Shown: positions 44,215 to 56,117 of the stretch, one piece after another
Layout: every line of letters begins with the position of its first letter
Numbering within the stretch: the first letter of the stretch is position 1
DNA from: Ceratopteris richardii
Lineage: Eukaryota; Streptophyta; Polypodiopsida; Polypodiales; Pteridaceae
Assembly (NCBI GenBank): GCA_020310875.1
Contig: CM035414.1
Location: forward strand, 198,437,260-198,501,259
DNA length: 64,000 nucleotides
Direction: 5' to 3'
The notes under the pieces: model-generated
The model's database searches: none
Told to the model about the DNA's origin: nothing
Seen by the model: the letters and a program-made list of their open reading frames with translations, nothing else
Program-made: the position numbers and the translations under genes

Positions 44215-44350
44215 CCTAATGCAGCCTTTGGAAAAGGGGTCCTGCCGATTGAACTATACAATGCAGCTTCAAACTAATCACGCATTTTGACAATGTCAAC
44301 GTCGATACAGACGCTCATCCTCGATCCGGAAGTCTTGCTAGACTTGACTC
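44095..44350 (-). repeat. Upstream duplicate of the LRAT promoter region
   Basis: Tandem copy of about 43598-43880 in the same orientation: tatttgctcggt.attgg, a longer CT tract (44155-44211, about 28 units), ttcctaatgca.cctttgg, ggggtcctgccgattga, and tcctcgatccgga.agtc. The TATA-like aatatatacc of the proximal copy reads attgtatagt here, and the coding exon is not copied. Part of the motif (cgcccatcctcgatccgga) occurs again on its left side near 44100, so the duplication has at least two partial units. Confidence 0.8.
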
Positions 44351-44429
44351 ATGTATACATTTTCGATGGGAAGTAGCCACCAACTTTCCTTGGCATCGTC
44401 AAAGTGCGGATGACTTTGAAACTGCAATT

Positions 44430-45890
44430 TCACTTAGAGCTGGCAAATAAGAGTTTGATCCTTCACTATTTCTGTTGGAAGAATTGAGAGACTCAAACTT
44501 ATTTTCTTGTCTCCCTCGATCAGAGGTCAATGTCAATTTGGCTTGATAGGCTCAAGTTTAAGTTTGATTCTCTAGATTTTTGAGTAGTAGAACTAGGAGG
44601 CTTCAACTTAAGTTCGAGCCTCTTTCAATCAAACCTCAATGAAGATTTGACATGAGAGGCTCGAATTTGATTTTGAGGCTTTACTCTTTTGGGCAGAAAA
44701 GATGAGACTCATACTTAAGCTGGAGCCTCTTAGCTCTTTCACTAAAAGTTGTAGATGCTAGAATGTAAGTCTGCACCTCTCAATCAACTTAGATTTGATT
44801 CTTTTTGGTCATATGCTATGACATTTGAGCTTAAATTTTATCCTCTTCTCTTTAGGTGGATGAGTTAAGCCTCTCAAGTCAAATATACTTTGATCCTTGA
44901 TTCTCTCAATGAACTTAAAGCTTAGAATTTTTGTTCATGTCTTAATAAACTTAAGTTTGAGTTCTTTTGTTCGTATGCTAGGAGGCTACAAGAAAATTTC
45001 AAACCTTTGAGCTTTTTCACTTAAAAGAGTAGAGTTTTGAAGTTAAATTTGAGCCTCGCAAGTGAAATTGACATTGGCCTTTGATGGAGATAGACTCTAC
45101 TTTAATGTTGAGTGTCTTAGTTCTTCCATCGAAAAGGGTAGATGCTGAAAATTAAGGTCGAGCTCCTCAATCAACTTAAATTTCAGTCTTTTGGGTCAAA
45201 TGTTATGAGGCTTGAACTGAAGTTCAAGCCTCTCAACTTTTCCACCCAAAAGAAAAGAGTCTCAAAATAAAATTCAAGCCTCTCAAATCAAATCTACATT
45301 GAGCATGGATCAAAAGGGGCTCAAAGTTAAGTTCTCGCCTCTTACATCTTCAACCAAAAGAGTAGAGGTTTGAATTTATTGCTCTTCGAGTTTGATCCTC
45401 TTTGCTCTTCCACTGAAAAGAGTATAGTTTTGAACTTAACTTGGATCCTCTCAATCAGCTTAAGTTTGAGATATTCTGGTCATATCATACAAGTTTCAAA
45501 CTTAAGTTCTATCCTCTTCTCTTTTGGTAGAATAGCTTAGAGCATGAAACTTAATTTCTAGAGTCTCAAATTTTCATACTCAAAGAGTGGAGTCTCCAAC
45601 TTCAATTCCAAGTTGTCAAGTCTAATCTACATTGAAGTTTAACTAAGAGATACTAGAACTTAATTTTAAACCTTTGAGGTGTTACACCCGTAAAAGTAGA
45701 GGCTCAAACTTAAGTTGAAGCCTATTAGTGTTTCCACAAAAGACTATAGTATCAAACTTAAATGAAGCCTCTCAAGTGAAGTCTAGTTTGAGGCTCCAAC
45801 TTACATCCAAGCCTCTAAAATCTTCTACCCAAAAGAGTAAAGGCTGAAATTTATGTTTGAGCCTTTCAATCAACATAAGTTTCGGTATTA
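44430..45890. repeat. Palindromic-module repeat array 4
   Basis: Same module type as arrays 1 to 3. 44440-44710 aligns with 16990-17350 and 44860-45880 with 23430-24480, in the same order. In the other region about 6 kb, including an unidentified pseudogene and a foldback, separates the two parts. A near-palindromic module such as gaggcttcaactt/aagttcgagcctc near 44598 has only two mismatched pairs in 26 bp. Confidence 0.8.
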
Positions 45891-48117
45891 CATATATATC
45901 ATAAAATATTTTTAAAATAAAGTTTTAGGATTAGTATTAATATATAAAGTCAAATATATATACAACTTAGGGGAAAACATTTTGCATTGTTAACTCTAAG
46001 CCTATGTAGAAGTTTTTGGAGAGGTATGAGCTTGACAAGGAGAAAAATGCAAAGGAAAGAGCTTAGTTTTGAAAGAATCATACCACTCACTTTTTGTCTA
46101 TTCTAGAAAGTCTTGGACTTTTTTCACCCTTTCCAACCAGCAAATGGGTAGATACAACCATTCCATAAGCAAAGGGAGCACATGAGGATGTCTCTGAAGA
46201 AGAGGAGGAGCTCGCCAAGGGGTGTGATTGGGATTATTCTAAATACGGTGCACAATGGTCTCATGGACGACACTTCTAGATCACAAGAATCCAAAAAATT
46301 AGGTCTACTTTTGATAGTCGGGTGATAGTGAACTTTTTCCAAAAAAGTAGAGCTAATGCGAGAGACGAGAATGCTTAACAAGGCCAACTCGAGTATTGTG
46401 GAGTGATCCAAGGTATCTTGAAGTTATCCGTCAAGAGGTTTGACTGCTTTTTGTTTGATGTGAACTACTTCAAAGTAGTCATCTCTAGAAGAAACACAAC
46501 AGTGAGGCAGGATAAGAGTGGTTTGCTTCAAGTAGACCACAAAGCTATGGACAGAAAAAACAGATACATTTGTACTTCCCGAACACTCTGAGGAGGTTTT
46601 CTTTATGCAATATTTGAAAGAACTAGAGTGATTCTGAGTGGGTGTTGGAGAGGGTCACAGGGAGTGGGAGAGTTGGAAAGGAAAATATATTCCCTTCCCC
46701 TCTCTCTTATCATGGTGAAAAGGATTGAACAAGACAAAGCTCAAAAGAATTACACCACCGAGCCTTTCTATCATGAGTACTTGCCAACACCTAGGCACCC
46801 TATTGTTAGCTCAAAGTGGATTCAACACACATCATGTGAGGTGATGTCCCATGAATGATCAAAGGGTTCTGACACTTTGAGATCAAGCTTACAAAAGCCT
46901 CTATGGTTAGATATTGAGGAGACTCCTAACTGATATCATCATCAATGACATATGGCAGTCAGACATCTACATACGATCAGAGCATCATATTTGGGTAGCA
47001 ACATGTATGACACTATCTTTCATGAGTTTTTAAGTATCACTTTGATGATTGAATTTGCTTATCTTAAGCACATTATGTCATCTAAGGTTTTGCATGTTAG
47101 TTATAGAAGTTGGCAGTGGGTCATCCTCTGACATGAGCAAAGGAGGCTTACCGATATCTGCATGGATTAGTTGCACTGTTGGAGAACTTGGAGGGATGTT
47201 GTGTAATTGTTTCTTGGGAGCATCTATGATAAGGTGAGATTATAAAATTGGTTTGGTGCTTTTTAGTTCTTTTTATAAATATCATATCAACTTGATTCAT
47301 TTCATGATCGTGATTTGTTGCAAGACTACATATGTAGATGGTTTGATCCCTCTGGGAATGTGTATGGTAGTGGTGTGGGACAATTTTTTATTTAGCTCAT
47401 ATATGGCCGTGGTTCACCACAATTTTGTATTTGTTTTGTATATGGGCATTTTTTGCCACATTTGGTATTGGGCTCATATATGGCAGTGGTTTGCACACTT
47501 TTGTACACGATTCATTTATGGAATATGTATCTCTTTTGTACATTGTTCACTTATGGAATATCTCTTTTGTACATGGTGCATGGTTCATTCTGCTCATCTC
47601 TTTTATGTTTATATGTTCTCCTTTATCAAATCATGTTTTGGTTGCAGATCATGAAGACCCTAAATTGGCTACCATTAGAGTACATGTCACATGTTGTCCG
47701 CTTCTTCTTGGGTAGAGTGTATTGTCTTTGGCTACACAACAACATGGTAATGTTGCTTTGGCAAGAGGCAACACACTACCCAAAAAAAATTCAGATATGG
47801 TTGTCGGTATACACAATTGTATGAGCCTATATATGTCCAAGGATATATAGGTGCCTATACTGATGGTTTTTCCCAACTTAAGGACTTACCGATGCTTATA
47901 CGAGTGATTGAATACCAACCTGCATACCATGGAGTATACCGATGCTAGTGGGGAATTAACGATGCATATACAAATGCACACACTGATGTCTATACTGATG
48001 TTTTTGTACTAGCATGCATATTGAAACCTATACGGCAAAAATACGCCTGTGAATTTGCATCATAATAGAGGCCAATATACCCCTCGTATGTTGTAGTCAC
48101 TATACTCTGCGTCAACC
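45891..48117. other. Intergenic, nothing recognised
   Basis: Contains several open frames (46124-46411 minus; 46403-46591, 46628-46858, 47049-47237 and 47253-47824 plus) with no recognisable domain. 47390-47580 consists of repeated words (catatatggc.gtggtt, ttttgtacat, tcatttatgg) that make overlapping frames in all registers, a sign of repeat. 47850-48010 has repeated taccgatgctta/tatactgatg words. No gene is supported. Confidence 0.5.
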
Positions 48118-49385
48118 AAAGAGAGAAAACTTCAATTTAAGAATGAACTAAAAGATTTGAGGAAGACTCCTAGTAGCAGCAGGAATGATTAAACTCTAAA
48201 GATTAAAGAAGTGATGCAAGGGGATCTATAGGTTGTCACATAGATGAAGATGACATAGTTGCATATGCATTGAATAGGCTTAGGGATGATGAGAAGTGGA
48301 AGGCTCTCACTACTTTTGTATTTATCAAAGATAATATTCCCTACTTTGATCAATTATTGGCCTTAATTATTAGTGAAGAGATGAGTATTTGAGGATGAAA
48401 TGCAAAAGGGCATTGATACCCAAGCATTTTGTGTACGTAATAGAAGAGGTACATGAAGAAACCAAGTCAGAGGCATAGGATTTCATGGAAGAGGTTCAAA
48501 TGGAGACTTTGATCAAGGCCAAGGGAACAATCTCTCTTCATCAAGAGGAAGAGGAAATTTTAGAGGAAGAGAGAAGGCACAATCAAACTCGAGACAAGAA
48601 CAACTCTGAAGGATGCTAGATTTGTCCCAAGTATGGCAACTATGCAAAGGATTGCTATCAATATTTCATCATAACAGGGCAAGTTAATTATGTTTCTACT
48701 TCAATTAAAGATGAAAGTATGCAATTTATGATGTAGAAAAAAAACTACAAAACACAAGGCTCAACCACAAGGTACAATGATAGCGGATGTAGTAGTCACA
48801 TGAGATGGAACAAGGAATTCTTCTCAAATATGCATATACCTTCAACACATGGGCATGTGGAGATAGATGGTGGTAGTCTCCATGCTATAACAGATATATG
48901 CTATGTGATGCTGGATGGGTCCCATCATGCTAAGCATTTGAAGGATGTTCTTCATGTTCTCACAATCATAAACAACCTTGTTTTTGTGGAACAAATGAAT
49001 CAGAGAGGATTTCAAGTATAATTCAACCATAAGAGATGCTTTGTGGGAGACCCTAAACAAGGGTGTAGATTGGTTGAAAAGAAAAAAGAAAGGAAGGCTA
49101 TTGTCACTAGATATGAATCCAAAATTCAACCAAACTACCCACTTCACCTATGGAAGTACAAAGGTGGAAAAAGTGGAACTTTGGCACAAAAGGTATGGAA
49201 AAATAGATATCAAGACGTTGAAAAATATGAAGAAGAAGGTATTACTTCTTGTATTACCAAATTATTATAATCAAAATCTCAAGAATATGTGCGAAGCTTT
49301 CCAATCGGGTAAGAAAACAAGGCTACCTTACAAGACAGGTGTTTGGGGAGCAACAAAGGAGAGCTCCATTGGAAGTTAAGTCCAC
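48118..49385 (+). pseudogene. Copia gag-protease-integrase fragment, decayed
   Basis: A diverged relative of the element at 53063-59169. Gag part at 48125-48400 (LQFKNELKDLRKTPSSS, with stops). Protease-region part at 48780-49020 (HMRWNKEFFSNMHIPSTHGH, HLKDVLHVLTIINNLVFVEQ). GAG-pre-integrase at 49110-49350 (VELWHKRYGKIDIKTLKNMK, CEAFQSGKKTRLPYKTG). It ends at about 49385, before the integrase core. Multiple stops and frame shifts; no LTRs found at either end. Confidence 0.85.
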
Positions 49386-50139
49386 TAGAATAGTCAATGT
49401 AAGGAATGGAGAATACGGTACAGTAAATGTTTGAATTGGGAAAATAAATATAAGGCCTCCATAATACAGACCCTTGACCATCCCAAGAACCCATTGGTAG
49501 TTTTATCCCAATATTATTTAACATGAGTTTAACATTTTAACATTGGCCCCGGCCATGTTGCATGGAGAAGCCCATCTGAGAGCAGATTAAGGTCTGAAGA
49601 AGAATCCTATGATATATGCATGTAATGTGTTCCGGAGAATCTTACCCGAAGTATAGAATTGATATGCATCCTTGGAAAGTTCCTAGAGCATTGGCAACAC
49701 CTCCCCGTGGTAATGGTGAAGGACAATCATGGGAAGGAAAGAGGGATATATGCGCTAGTGGAGTTCCACCTTAGTATTTTCTGGTTCAAGGATTACAGAG
49801 TATACCATAACTGCAACCAACCTCATCTGCTGAAAGTATGGTAAGTTGAGCAATCGCCAATTTCAGTGAGAGTTTGGTGAATTCCGGTGACAACTCCATT
49901 TTTGGTTTTGATTTCATTGAAACTAGTGTATTGGTTGATGAAAGTTCTGGTGAAAAGTTCATCTTAGACGCAAAATGCGAGGAATGGCAATTGAATTTAG
50001 ATGTGTTTTATTAACTCAATGATATCATACTACTGGAGAATTTGCAAGGTGGCGATACGACCGAACAACAATAACGATCAAGTTGTTCAAATCATTCTGA
50101 AGGGATACTTCCTCTTGATTTAAACAACATGAGTAGTAT
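49386..50139. other. Unassigned sequence before a gypsy element
   Basis: No matched repeat and no recognised coding domain. It may include the untranslated leader of the gypsy remnant that follows, but no LTR or primer site could be identified. Confidence 0.4.
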
Positions 50140-50235
50140 GCAGCAACAACATCAACAGCAACACGAACAACAACAACAACAACACCACCAACAACAACAA
50201 CAACATCAACAACATCAACAATAGCAGCAATAGAA
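50140..50235 (+). repeat. CAA/CAT-rich trinucleotide repeat
   Basis: About 95 bp of caacaa/catcaa units, just before the gag-like frame of the gypsy remnant. In one frame it would encode a Gln/His-rich run broken by two TAG codons. Confidence 0.85.
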
Positions 50236-52430
50236 CCCCCACGACCGGTACCTACTAGAGTTACATATACAAAATTGGGTGGATTTTCACGTGATGATCG
50301 AGATGCCCATGTTGGTACTTTTGAAATTAATTATGTTGTACTCAAGTATCCAGCAGATCCGGCATATAAGGCTATAGTGTTCCAATCAACCCTTGTTAAT
50401 GAAGCTACTTGCTAGTTAACTGAATATGATATTAATGATTTTGATCAATTGATGATGATTGAATACCTTTTTACAACATTGTCAAGTAAAAAAAATGTAG
50501 TTGAAATCTTTGATTATTTACAAAACAATAGACAAAACACACATCAGAGTGTGCAAGAGTATGCAACTTTATTCCGCACTCATCTACGACAGTTGCCGCT
50601 AGTGCATGCTAATCTATCGCATGATGTGATTACCCAATGGTTGATTAATGGATTAGACCCCCCACTCAAACAAGTTATGATTATACGATGTGTGGGTGGC
50701 ATGACCTTGGATTCAGTTATTGCTATGGCATTACAGTTGGAGCATAAGGTTGATGGTTTTACTGAAGATTTGGATTGGTTAAAGCCTTCCAAGAGCACGA
50801 ATGACCCACTAAAACAAGTTTATTGCACTAAATATAAGAACTCAGGACATACCACTTCAACGTGTGCATTAAATCTACAATACAGAATACACCACCAGAA
50901 AATAGGAATCCAGTCCAATTATCATCGGAGGACACATCAGACTCAATACCAAGTACCTCAAATCTTGATTATGTGTGGAGTATTTTATCCAAAGCATTTA
51001 TTACGATACCATTGGGGCAACTGTTAGCCTTGGTGCCTAGTATGCGACAACAATTTCAACATCAAATCAGTCGAAGATCTTCATGTACACCTGCTACAAC
51101 AACCATCAATTTGGAACTCGATTCTACGGTGGACCATGATGTTCCTTTAATTACGGTATGGTATAAAAACCATAAAATTACACAAGTATTAATTGATGGA
51201 GGCTTAGGTGTTAATATTACTACAATTGCACTCTCTAAAAGGTTAGGATGGACTTAGATTGAACCCTTCTAGTTTTTTGTAAGAATGGCTGATCAATCTA
51301 GGGTACATCTACTGGGTTTGGTGCGGGATATACCCATTACCCTACAGGGAGCCATGTTCAAAATGACTTTTGTTGTTTTGGAATTACTTGACTCAGGTCT
51401 GGATTACAACTTAATATTTGAGAGGCCCTGGTTGAAAGAAGAAAAAGTGTTATAAGGAACTTATTTTCAAAAGCAATAACCGAAAATATGTGGTACCCTT
51501 GGATCATATAAAGTCATGTGACCTTCATGCTTGACCTTACATGGTCGAACCCGTGCATATGTTGGATGGACATTTAGATGACAAAGAAGTAGCTTTCCTA
51601 AATGCTAAAAAGGATTTGTTAGTGTTGGGTACCATTGATTTACAAGCCATCCTCAATAATTTGATTGCAACCTATTGTACGGTAGTTCCCCTTACCAAAA
51701 GATTGGAACCAGTTATGGATCAAGTTGTGGATGCCCCTAATTTGGAGCAGTTACTCCATCCGTTTGAGGATATCTCCATGCCCCAATATTTTTATGTCCT
51801 GGAAGATCAACTAATCACTTGTAACTTAGGAGATGAGGCTAATCTACATAGACTCAAGCTTAAGGCTGGGTTACTAGAACATTTTCAAGACAATCTACTA
51901 CAGTTACGAAAGGAATTTGCTGATGTATTTACTTGGGATTATGGCGACATGAAAGGATTTGACCCTCGTATCTACCAAGACAGTGTGATGTTGTTCCCAT
52001 CAAGCATGCTGAATGGATCTCTCCTATTGTCATTGTCCCTAAGGAAAACAAGCAATTACACATTTGTGTGGATTATCGAAAGTTGAATGCGGTGATGGTG
52101 CCTGGTCCATTTCCACTTCCCTTCCTAGATACTATGCTAGATGATGTTGCTGGATGAGAAATGTATCTTTTCTTGATGGTTATAGTGGCTACAATCAGGT
52201 GTGCATGGCTGAAATTGATATTCCAAAGACTGCGTTTATTACGAATTGGGCCATATATGCTTGTACGATGTAGTTCGGTCTCTGCACTGCTTCCAGCACC
52301 TTTCAATTATGCATCTAGGAAATCTTTTCTCCCTACTTAACTATGTTTAAGAGGGTGTATTTGGATGATTCTTCGTTATCTACTGATGCATTGGATCACC
52401 TCTATCACCTACGTTGCCACTTGGCATTTC
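50236..52430 (+). pseudogene. Ty3/gypsy gag-pol remnant, second copy of the family at 9.9 kb
   Basis: Gag of the Retrotrans_gag type at 50240-50770: GGFSRDDRDAHVGTFEINY, then an open frame at 50449-51027 with NTHQSVQEYATLFRTHLRQL and WLINGLDPPLKQV. A zinc knuckle follows near 50820 (CTKYKNSGHTTSTC, one Cys replaced by Tyr). Protease near 51180 (QVLIDGGLGVNI). The linker and RT start are at 51541-52086 and match 9880-10350. An RT deletion of about 120 bp joins MLKL-side sequence to the PSSM (IPIEHAEW) region near 51994. RT continues to VYLDDSSLS near 52355 and stops at about 52430. The copy at 9857 lacks gag and protease, while this one lacks everything after RT. Confidence 0.92.
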
Positions 52431-53057
52431 TAAAAATAATTTTTTAAACGGTTTTGATAGGCTTGACTTGTACTTCATTTTGTAATCACTTTTTGACCTT
52501 TTTTTCAACCATAGGTATATGAGAGCCATTTTCTCTCCTTTTGGAAATACCTCATTCTGCATTTTATATTAAAGGTAATTGTTGTAAGCCTATTAAGGTC
52601 CATAAGGTCCATAAGGAAGGGTTCCCTCTTTGGCTCCTTGCTATTTGAAATTTTTGTGCATCGCTTAGCTTTCTTCTTGAGAATAAAGCTAAATGAAAAA
52701 AATTTGTGATGCCTTGTGCTTCCTTGAGACAAGACCAAATGGTGCTATGAATCTTTGTGGATGAAATTAAAGCCTTGATTCAAAACGAGGTAGGAAGTAT
52801 CCGTAATATTTGGTCATGCACATGCATCTTCTGGTCTACTTCAATATTCAAAATGTTTCATCCAAATCTGCCTCATGAACCACATGCTAATCTCCTCTCT
52901 AGTTTATCCATCAACAATGTTACCAAGACTAGTTTCCTTTGAAGTGGTCACGTGCTTGGTTATTCCATTGGGTATTTTGAACTCTTTGAGATAGAAGTGG
53001 GGCAGGTTTCTCACTAAATCGGACTTGAAACTTCAATACGAGAAAATCTTGGAGTTG
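52431..53057. repeat. Repeat shared with 27.8 kb plus unassigned sequence
   Basis: 52440-52610 matches 27795-27985. 52611-52990 is unassigned. From about 53010 (cggacttgaaacttcaatac) it matches 9280-9330, the left half of the empty insertion site for the copia element that follows. Confidence 0.55.
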
Positions 53058-53062
53058 AATAT
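53058..53062. repeat. Target-site duplication, left (AATAT)
   Basis: Five bases directly before the 5' LTR, the same as 59170-59174 directly after the 3' LTR. Five bp is the normal length for copia integrases. Confidence 0.95.
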
Positions 53063-53860
53063 TGTTGAAAGTTTTTCACGCTCAAGAGTGTGGGAACATG
53101 CCCCAAATTGAACATTCCACATCATCCATAATCAAAGGAGGCTGATTTCCACGAGTTGGAGGCATCGAATTATGCCCATAATGGAAAGAAGTTGATTAGA
53201 GAAGATTTAGCTCACCTCTTGATGTGATTGGACCTCACTTTTGACATGTATATGCTTTCGATTTGTTAAAGAGGTTAGTATGTGGTCTTTAAATCTCTAA
53301 TGAGTTGTATTATGACTTAGAGTCGTGGAAATACGTGCCCAAGCTGCCCCCTTGCTTAAGCACACCCCCTACTAGCTGTTCTCTGCATAGTTTGCAGAAA
53401 TTTCACTTTTACACACTCTATCTATCTAGATGTTTTTGGCAGACCCCACGGTCTTGTAATTGTTGTTTCTCCTTCATCCGGAATCCATTTGCAATGATTT
53501 TTGTCTTGTTGGAAAGCTTATAAATTCTACTTTGTCTGGCCTAAGTCTCAATATCAGTGCCTGCACATGTGTAGAGAAATGTCCAGAATAGTGTCTGTCT
53601 AGTTAGCTCATTCTCTGTGAAGAGATCAAGTTATCTGTTTTGTTGCAGCTGGTTGAGGCATCATCGAGTATCCAAATGGAGTGATTTTACTCTCATTTGA
53701 AATCTCGTAAGATCTAGTTTACGCCTGCAAAATTTCATTTTCAATCTCTACATATACTCAGAGAAACTCAAAAAATACAGAGCCTATGTCTGAAAATTTC
53801 AGGATCCTAGGAGGGTTCATTTGCTTTTGTTGTGCACATAGGAGTGTTTATCCTCCAACA
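53063..53860 (+). repeat. 5' LTR (798 bp)
   Basis: Begins TGTTGAAAG and ends TCCTCCAACA, with the canonical TG…CA termini. Contains the element's promoter and polyadenylation signals. Aligns end to end with 58370-59169. Confidence 0.95.
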
Positions 53861-53861
53861 G

Positions 53862-53873
53862 TGGTATCAGAGC
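53862..53873 (+). other. Primer binding site
   Basis: tggtatcagagc, complementary to initiator-Met tRNA, one base after the 5' LTR end. Confidence 0.93.
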
Positions 53874-54107
53874 TATAAGTGGAGTATCAAACAGAGAAGA
53901 AGGAGCTACTGAAGTGAAGTAAAGACTTCATGAAAGTTTGAAGGAAGGAAGCAAAGAACGGGCACGTCAACAACAAGGGGAAGCAAATACATCATCAAAT
54001 CAAAGAGGAAGCTTCATCAAGAGGAGTAGCTCTATTTTTTGAGGTAAAAGACATCCTTTTCAACTTCATTGCATTAAGGGGGAGGTTCAAGAGAGTTAGG
54101 AGGCACC

Positions 54108-55343
54108 ATGGCTGATCTCAATGCTCAGATTGAGAAGCTCGAAAAAGGAAACTACCAACTGTGGCGATTTAGAATAAGCATATTTTTGATGGGGAAAGGT
54201 TTGTGGGGACTTGTGAGTGGTGGAGAGCCAAAACCCTACATAGATGAGGTAAATCCAACCAATGACCAGAGAAGAGTAGTAAGAGAGTGGGATGAAAGGG
54301 ACAAAAGGGTCATTTTCATTTTATCTCAGCATATTAGCAACTCTATTGTAGGGCATATTCAAGATTTGGATACATCAAAGAAGGTGTGGGGGTGCTTGGA
54401 GAGATTGTATTCAACCTCCACAAAAGCTAGAAAAATTCAGCTCAAGAATGAGCTAAATAATCTTAGGAAAAGCCCCTCTCAAGGTGCTAATGATTACATA
54501 TTAAAGGTTAAAGAGCTTGCAGATGCACTAGGGTCAATCGGTTGTGCCCTAGATGATGACGATCTTGTCGCCCACACCCTAAATGGACTTAGGGATGATA
54601 AAAAATGGAGGGCTTTCACAACTTTAGTGTATGTAAGGGACTCTCTTCCTGATTTTGATCAACTAATCACTCTCATGGTGACAGAGGAGATGAACCTTGG
54701 TGGTCATAATGCCAAGGATAGCCAAGGGCAATTGTTGTATGCAGGTAGAGGAAGAGGAAGACACAACCGAGGTGCTACAAGAGGAAGAGGAAGATATCAA
54801 AGCAACCAAGGAGGTCAAGGACAACAAGAAAATGTAGGTCAAAGAGGTGGAAGAGCCACAAATAGAGGAAGAGGTGGAAGATTTGGTGGAAGAGGAGAAG
54901 CCACTTCAAATGGATGCTTTGTATGCGGTAAGCCCGGTCATTTTGCAAATGAATGCTATCATAGAGCTCAAAGACAAGGGAATCAAATCAACAACAACAA
55001 TTATAGAGGGCAAGGTAATTATGCAAACACATCATCCAGCCAAGGGAATGATTATTTACTTGCCATGAGGTATTGTGAAGATACAACTCAAGCTAGTGAA
55101 GATATATGGTATGTAGACAGTGGATGTAGCAATCATATGTCATGTCGAAAGGAGTTTTTTAGTAATTTGCAGGTCCCAAAGCATCAAGGGCATGTGGAAA
55201 CAGGTGATAACTCAGAGCATATCATTCAACATGTGGGAGATATCAGTTTGGAAGGAAATCAAAGAGCAAAGTGCTTATCAGAGGTATTACATGTCCCTAC
55301 TATTACCAAAAACTTGATTTCGGTAGGCCAAATGGTAGAATAA
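54108..55343 (+). CDS. Copia Gag and protease, first open part of gag-pol (411 codons)
   Basis: Gag occupies residues 1 to about 300: it starts ADLNAQIEKLEKGNYQLW, then the UBN2-type core at about 60-200 (KKVWGCLERLYSTSTKARKI, LNGLRDDKKWRAFTTL). A Gly/Arg-rich stretch (about 212-268) is followed by a zinc knuckle at about 271-284, CFVCGKPGHFANEC, with all four ligands present. The protease follows with the active-site DSGCSNHM near residue 344 and ISVGQ near 405. The frame stops with TAA at 55341-55343, inside the protease domain. The same reading frame resumes directly after the stop. The start is the first ATG of the long frame, 248 bp after the LTR. Confidence 0.93.
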   Translation: MADLNAQIEKLEKGNYQLWRFRISIFLMGKGLWGLVSGGEPKPYIDEVNPTNDQRRVVREWDERDKRVIFILSQHISNSIVGHIQDLDTSKKVWGCLERLYSTSTKARKIQLKNELNNLRKSPSQGANDYILKVKELADALGSIGCALDDDDLVAHTLNGLRDDKKWRAFTTLVYVRDSLPDFDQLITLMVTEEMNLGGHNAKDSQGQLLYAGRGRGRHNRGATRGRGRYQSNQGGQGQQENVGQRGGRATNRGRGGRFGGRGEATSNGCFVCGKPGHFANECYHRAQRQGNQINNNNYRGQGNYANTSSSQGNDYLLAMRYCEDTTQASEDIWYVDSGCSNHMSCRKEFFSNLQVPKHQGHVETGDNSEHIIQHVGDISLEGNQRAKCLSEVLHVPTITKNLISVGQMVE

Positions 55344-55436
55344 GGCTATCAAGTTAGGTTCAATGAAAGAGGATGTTTTGTTGAGGATCCAAGGGTAGGT
55401 TTCAAGCTCATAGCAAAAGGAAAAAAGTAAGGGAGA

Positions 55437-56087
55437 ATGTTCACAATGGACATAAATCAGCCATACCATTCAATGTATCTCACATATGGAGACAAGAGGA
55501 TATCAGATTTGGATCTATGGCATAAACGAATAGGTCACATCAACCTACAAAAGCTCAAGGACATGCAAAGGAGGAGCTTGGTAAGAGGCCTACCAAATTT
55601 TACATCTAAAATGTTGCATGAAATTTGTGTAGCTTGCCAACAAGGAAAACAATCAGGGCTACCCTTCAAGAAGAGTACCTATGTAAGTGCAAATGTTTTA
55701 GACCTCATTCACAGGGATGTTTGGGGTCCAACAAGAGAAGCATCCCTTGCTGGAAATAGGTATTTTGTAACCTTCATTGATGACTTTTCAAGGAAAGTGT
55801 GGTTGTATTGCATTAAAAACAAATCATATGTGTTCCACTACTTCAAGAAATTCAAAGCACAGGTGGAGAAGGAATCTGGCAAGTTTATCAAAACTTTGAG
55901 ATCTGATGGAGGGAGAGAGTATTTCTCCCATGACTTTTCTGAATTTTTGCAGGTCAATGGCATCAAAAGACAATTTACATGCAGGTATACCCCTCAACAA
56001 AATGGGGTAGCCAAGAGAAAGAACAGACACATAGTAGAGGTAGCAAGGTGTATGCTCAACGAAATGAATATGCCGCATTGTTATTGA
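55437..56087 (+). pseudogene. Copia integrase, second open part of gag-pol
   Basis: Same reading frame as 54108-55343. Two TAA stops (55341, 55428) lie between the two parts and a TGA (56085-56087) ends this one. GAG-pre-integrase with its His/Cys zinc site: LWHKRIGHINLQKLKDMQ, then CVACQQGKQSGLPF. Integrase core: HRDVWGPTREAS, FIDDFSRKVWLY, RSDGGREYFSHDF (the D, D, E region), and YTPQQNGVAKRKNRHIVE. Integrase inserts the cDNA into host DNA. The catalytic residues seem to be kept, so the stops are what inactivate it. Confidence 0.93.
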
Positions 56088-56117
56088 GGGGAAGCTACAT
56101 ATACAGCCACATACATC

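Noticed and set aside
47253-47824. Three overlapping long frames at 47253-47824
   Set aside because: All three registers are open because of internal word repeats (ttttgtacat, catatatggc); no domain, and amino-acid content is Phe/Cys/His-rich.
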